The notes beneath the pieces were generated by a model. That model saw only the letters and a program-made list of their open reading frames with translations. It did not search any database and had not been told where the DNA came from. Shown here piece after piece: positions 61,096 through 64,000 of a DNA stretch of 64,000 bases (the stretch's first letter is position 1; each line of letters starts with the position of its first letter). The stretch spans positions 1,116,001 to 1,180,000 of the forward strand of contig OZ244906.1 of NCBI GenBank assembly GCA_965221655.1, in the 5' to 3' direction. The position numbers and the translations under genes were made by a program. This stretch comes from Bin107 sp965221655. GTDB lineage: Bacteria > UBA8248.

Positions 61096-61203
61096 ATATC
61101 GACGGGCGGAGTTACCGACCCGGCTGCGAATCGGGTAGTATGCGTCTGCAGCGGGACTTTTCGGTCTTCACGATATCGATTTGCAGCCCCGACGAGGAAG
61201 CGA

Positions 61204-62148
61204 ATGCTTGACGACGCAACAAAACAGGAACTCAGGGAAAAACACTACAATTCCACGCTCGTCGACATCGTGTGGATGCACGATACGCTGGCGCGCTTTC
61301 GCGTAAAGCCCGATTTCGCGTTTCCCGAATACAAATCGGGGCAATACACGACGCTGGGGCTGGGCAACTGGGAGCCGCGCCACACGGACGCCGTAAAGGA
61401 AAAGGAACTCGACGAGAAGAGAATCCGCCGTCTGGGCAGGCGCGCCTATTCCGTCTCCCATCCGGTGGTGAACGACGCGGGCGATTTGTACCCGGTCGAT
61501 GATCTCGACTTTCTCGAGTTCTACATCGTCATGGTCACGGGCGTGGAAGGCGAGCCCGCCCCGCTCCTCACCCCGAGGCTGTTTTTGCTCGGTGCGGGCG
61601 ACCGCATCTATATGGGCACGAAATTCACGGGCGAATACACGCTCGAGTGCATGAACGACATCCGGGAGAAAGAAGACTCCCTCGTCGTCTTCGCGGGCAC
61701 GGGCACGGGCGAGGGGCCGCACAACCACATGATATGGGAGCTCCTCCGCACCGGCTACAAGGGCCGCATCGCCAGCATCAACGTCGTGCGCTACAAGCAG
61801 GACCTCGCCTACGAGCACCTCTACCGCGACCTCGAGAAAAAACACCCCGCGCTCTCCTACCACACCCTCACCACGCGCGAGGCCGACACCATCAACAACA
61901 AGGTCTACGTGCAGGACTACCTGGCGTCGGGCGCGTTCGAGGAGAACCTGGGGCGGAAGATGGACCCTGCGGACACGCACATCTTCCTGTGCGGCAACCC
62001 CGCCATGATCGGCATCCCCAAGGTGCGCGAAGGCCAGAAGATATGGCCCGAGGGCGCGCCGGGCGTCATCCAGATCATGGAGGAACGCGGCTTTACGATG
62101 GACTACGGCCGGACGAAGGGAAACATCCACTACGAAAAATACTGGTAG
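61204..62148 (+). CDS. Ferredoxin-NADP+ reductase
   Basis: This 314-residue flavoprotein moves electrons between NADPH and ferredoxin or flavodoxin. The FAD site is GRRAYSVSHPV, and the NADP region has VVFAGTGTGEGPHNHMIWELL and FLCGNPAMIGIPKV. It is of the bacterial Fpr style with a C-terminal YEKYW. GAGGAAG precedes ATG 61204; TTACCG-18-TAGTAT at 61112-61141 is a weak promoter. It is followed by the crotonase and mutase genes with short gaps. Confidence 0.88.
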   Translation: MLDDATKQELREKHYNSTLVDIVWMHDTLARFRVKPDFAFPEYKSGQYTTLGLGNWEPRHTDAVKEKELDEKRIRRLGRRAYSVSHPVVNDAGDLYPVDDLDFLEFYIVMVTGVEGEPAPLLTPRLFLLGAGDRIYMGTKFTGEYTLECMNDIREKEDSLVVFAGTGTGEGPHNHMIWELLRTGYKGRIASINVVRYKQDLAYEHLYRDLEKKHPALSYHTLTTREADTINNKVYVQDYLASGAFEENLGRKMDPADTHIFLCGNPAMIGIPKVREGQKIWPEGAPGVIQIMEERGFTMDYGRTKGNIHYEKYW

Positions 62149-62191
62149 CCCCCGCACCCCGACCGCGCAGACGCAACGCACGGGAGGAACC

Positions 62192-62971
62192 ATGCCCGAT
62201 TTCATCCATGAAACCCAGGGGGCCGTCTGCACCTTCCAGATCAACCGAAAAGACGTCCGAAACGCCGTCAACGAAGAAATTATGCAAGGGTTCGCGAACG
62301 CCCTCGACGCTCTGGAAGCCTCGCGTACGGTGCGCGCCGTCATCCTCACCGCGGCGGGAGAGGAGGCGTTTTGCTCGGGCGGCGACCTCAAGTGGCTCCA
62401 GTCCTTCAAGACGCGCGAGGAGGGCATGGGCATGAGCAGGCGCATGCAGGAAATCCTCGCGCGCCTCTCGAGCCTGCCCGTTCCCGTCATCGCCGTCTTG
62501 AACGGATACGCCCTGGGCGGCGGCACGGAGATTGCCCTGGCGTGCGACGTGCGCGTCATGGAAGAACACGCCTACATGAGTTTCAAGCAAGCCCGCGTGG
62601 GTCTCATGACGGGCTGGGGCGGCGGCGGACGCTTGCTGCGCCTCGTGGGCTACGGGCGGGCCGTGGAGCTGTTGACCACCTGCAAGAACGTAGGCGCCGA
62701 CGACGCACTCGGCATGGGACTCGCCAACGCCGTCGTACCCAGGGGAGAGGGGCTGGGCGCCGCGCGGGCGATGGCGGGAGAAATCGCCAAAAGCGCCCCG
62801 GGCGCGATTCGCTCGATCAAGGAATTGCTCTTGTTCGGAATGGACAATACACTCGAGAAAACGAGGGACGCCGAATCCTCCCTGTTCGCGGATCTTTGGA
62901 TCTCCGAGGCGCACGACGAGGCGATCAGCGCGTTTTTCGAAAAACGCGCCCCCAACTTCAGCCGGAGCTGA
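62192..62971 (+). CDS. Crotonase-superfamily enzyme, possibly a decarboxylase
   Basis: This 259-residue crotonase fold has the oxyanion segment INRKDVRNAVNEEI, CSGGDLKW, NGYALGGGTEIALACD and FKQARVGLMTGWGGGGRLLRLVG. In enoyl-CoA hydratases the first catalytic Glu sits at FGQPEI; here the same place reads FKQARV, so that Glu is Arg. The second Glu region is kept as RAVELL. Loss of one acid suggests a reaction other than hydration, such as methylmalonyl-CoA decarboxylation, as in YgfG. It lies just before the mutase gene. ATG 62192 follows GGAGG. Confidence 0.85.
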   Translation: MPDFIHETQGAVCTFQINRKDVRNAVNEEIMQGFANALDALEASRTVRAVILTAAGEEAFCSGGDLKWLQSFKTREEGMGMSRRMQEILARLSSLPVPVIAVLNGYALGGGTEIALACDVRVMEEHAYMSFKQARVGLMTGWGGGGRLLRLVGYGRAVELLTTCKNVGADDALGMGLANAVVPRGEGLGAARAMAGEIAKSAPGAIRSIKELLLFGMDNTLEKTRDAESSLFADLWISEAHDEAISAFFEKRAPNFSRS

Positions 62972-62976
62972 CGACG

Positions 62977-64000
<1,024 letters not shown>

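Overview
The window is 64 kb of dense, GC-rich bacterial DNA: 240 bases counted by hand at 5041-5280 are about 68% G+C. It carries about 60 protein genes on both strands in short, tightly packed operons, with many start/stop overlaps. I found no rRNA, tRNA, CRISPR array, insertion sequence, phage gene or DNA-binding transcription regulator. Core genes (leuS, hflX, mgtE, rlpA, M16 and M17 peptidases) sit among many small-molecule catabolic enzymes. This suits a free-living heterotroph of a proteobacteria-like lineage. Shine-Dalgarno and sigma70-type signals are bacterial, and the long N-terminal region of HflX resembles deltaproteobacterial-type HflX. I cannot name the phylum; a Tectomicrobia- or Desulfobacterota-like lineage is only a guess.

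Layout. 1-9.5 kb: M17 aminopeptidase (cut by the window edge), a cupin, a compact promoter/small-ORF/terminator unit, a ring-opening amidohydrolase of the cyanuric acid hydrolase/barbiturase family, a probably acquired methyltransferase, an ATZ/TRZ amidohydrolase, a VOC protein, a Rid protein, a CrtI-like flavoprotein and a cyclase. 9.5-20 kb: TatD-like hydrolase with a methyltransferase, two overlapping MFS genes, GNAT, a beta-decarboxylating dehydrogenase, GT2, M42 peptidase, a MqnD-like protein, VOC and NUDIX. 19.7-24 kb: a minus-strand operon of a PrpB-like lyase, two MmgE/PrpD proteins and a methyltransferase. 24-37.8 kb: TPR protein, cupins, alpha/beta hydrolase, glycolate oxidase glcD-glcE-glcF, two overlapping OFA-type MFS genes, a mycothiol-isomerase-like protein, an Ldh2-type dehydrogenase, VOC and a DsbA-like protein. 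37.8-48.1 kb: housekeeping genes leuS, a thioesterase, mgtE, hflX, a lipoprotein and an M16 peptidase. 48.2-53.1 kb: [2Fe-2S] protein, split UxaA-type dehydratase, AhpD-like protein, CoA-transferase alpha/beta and RraA-like aldolase. 53.2-64 kb: rlpA, DUF255 thioredoxin protein, DUF488, M20 peptidase, DUF3604 protein, PIG-L deacetylase, ferredoxin-NADP reductase, a crotonase and methylmalonyl-CoA mutase (cut by the window end).

Together the genes suggest use of C2-C4 hydroxy- and oxo-acids (glycolate oxidase, Ldh2, OFA transporters, RraA, UxaA, PrpB/PrpD, methylmalonyl-CoA) and of ring-nitrogen compounds (ring-opening amidohydrolase plus deaminase-type amidohydrolase). The most notable oddities are a promoter-SD-31 codon ORF-terminator unit at 2079-2312; a CoA-transferase alpha gene broken only by one in-frame UGA followed by two perfect hairpins; a 55-bp duplicated gene tail marking the insertion of a low-GC methyltransferase; and an hflX frame that extends about 53 codons upstream of any standard start codon. 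Apart from 2003-2403, which holds the small gene, no stretch over 300 bases lacks a gene.
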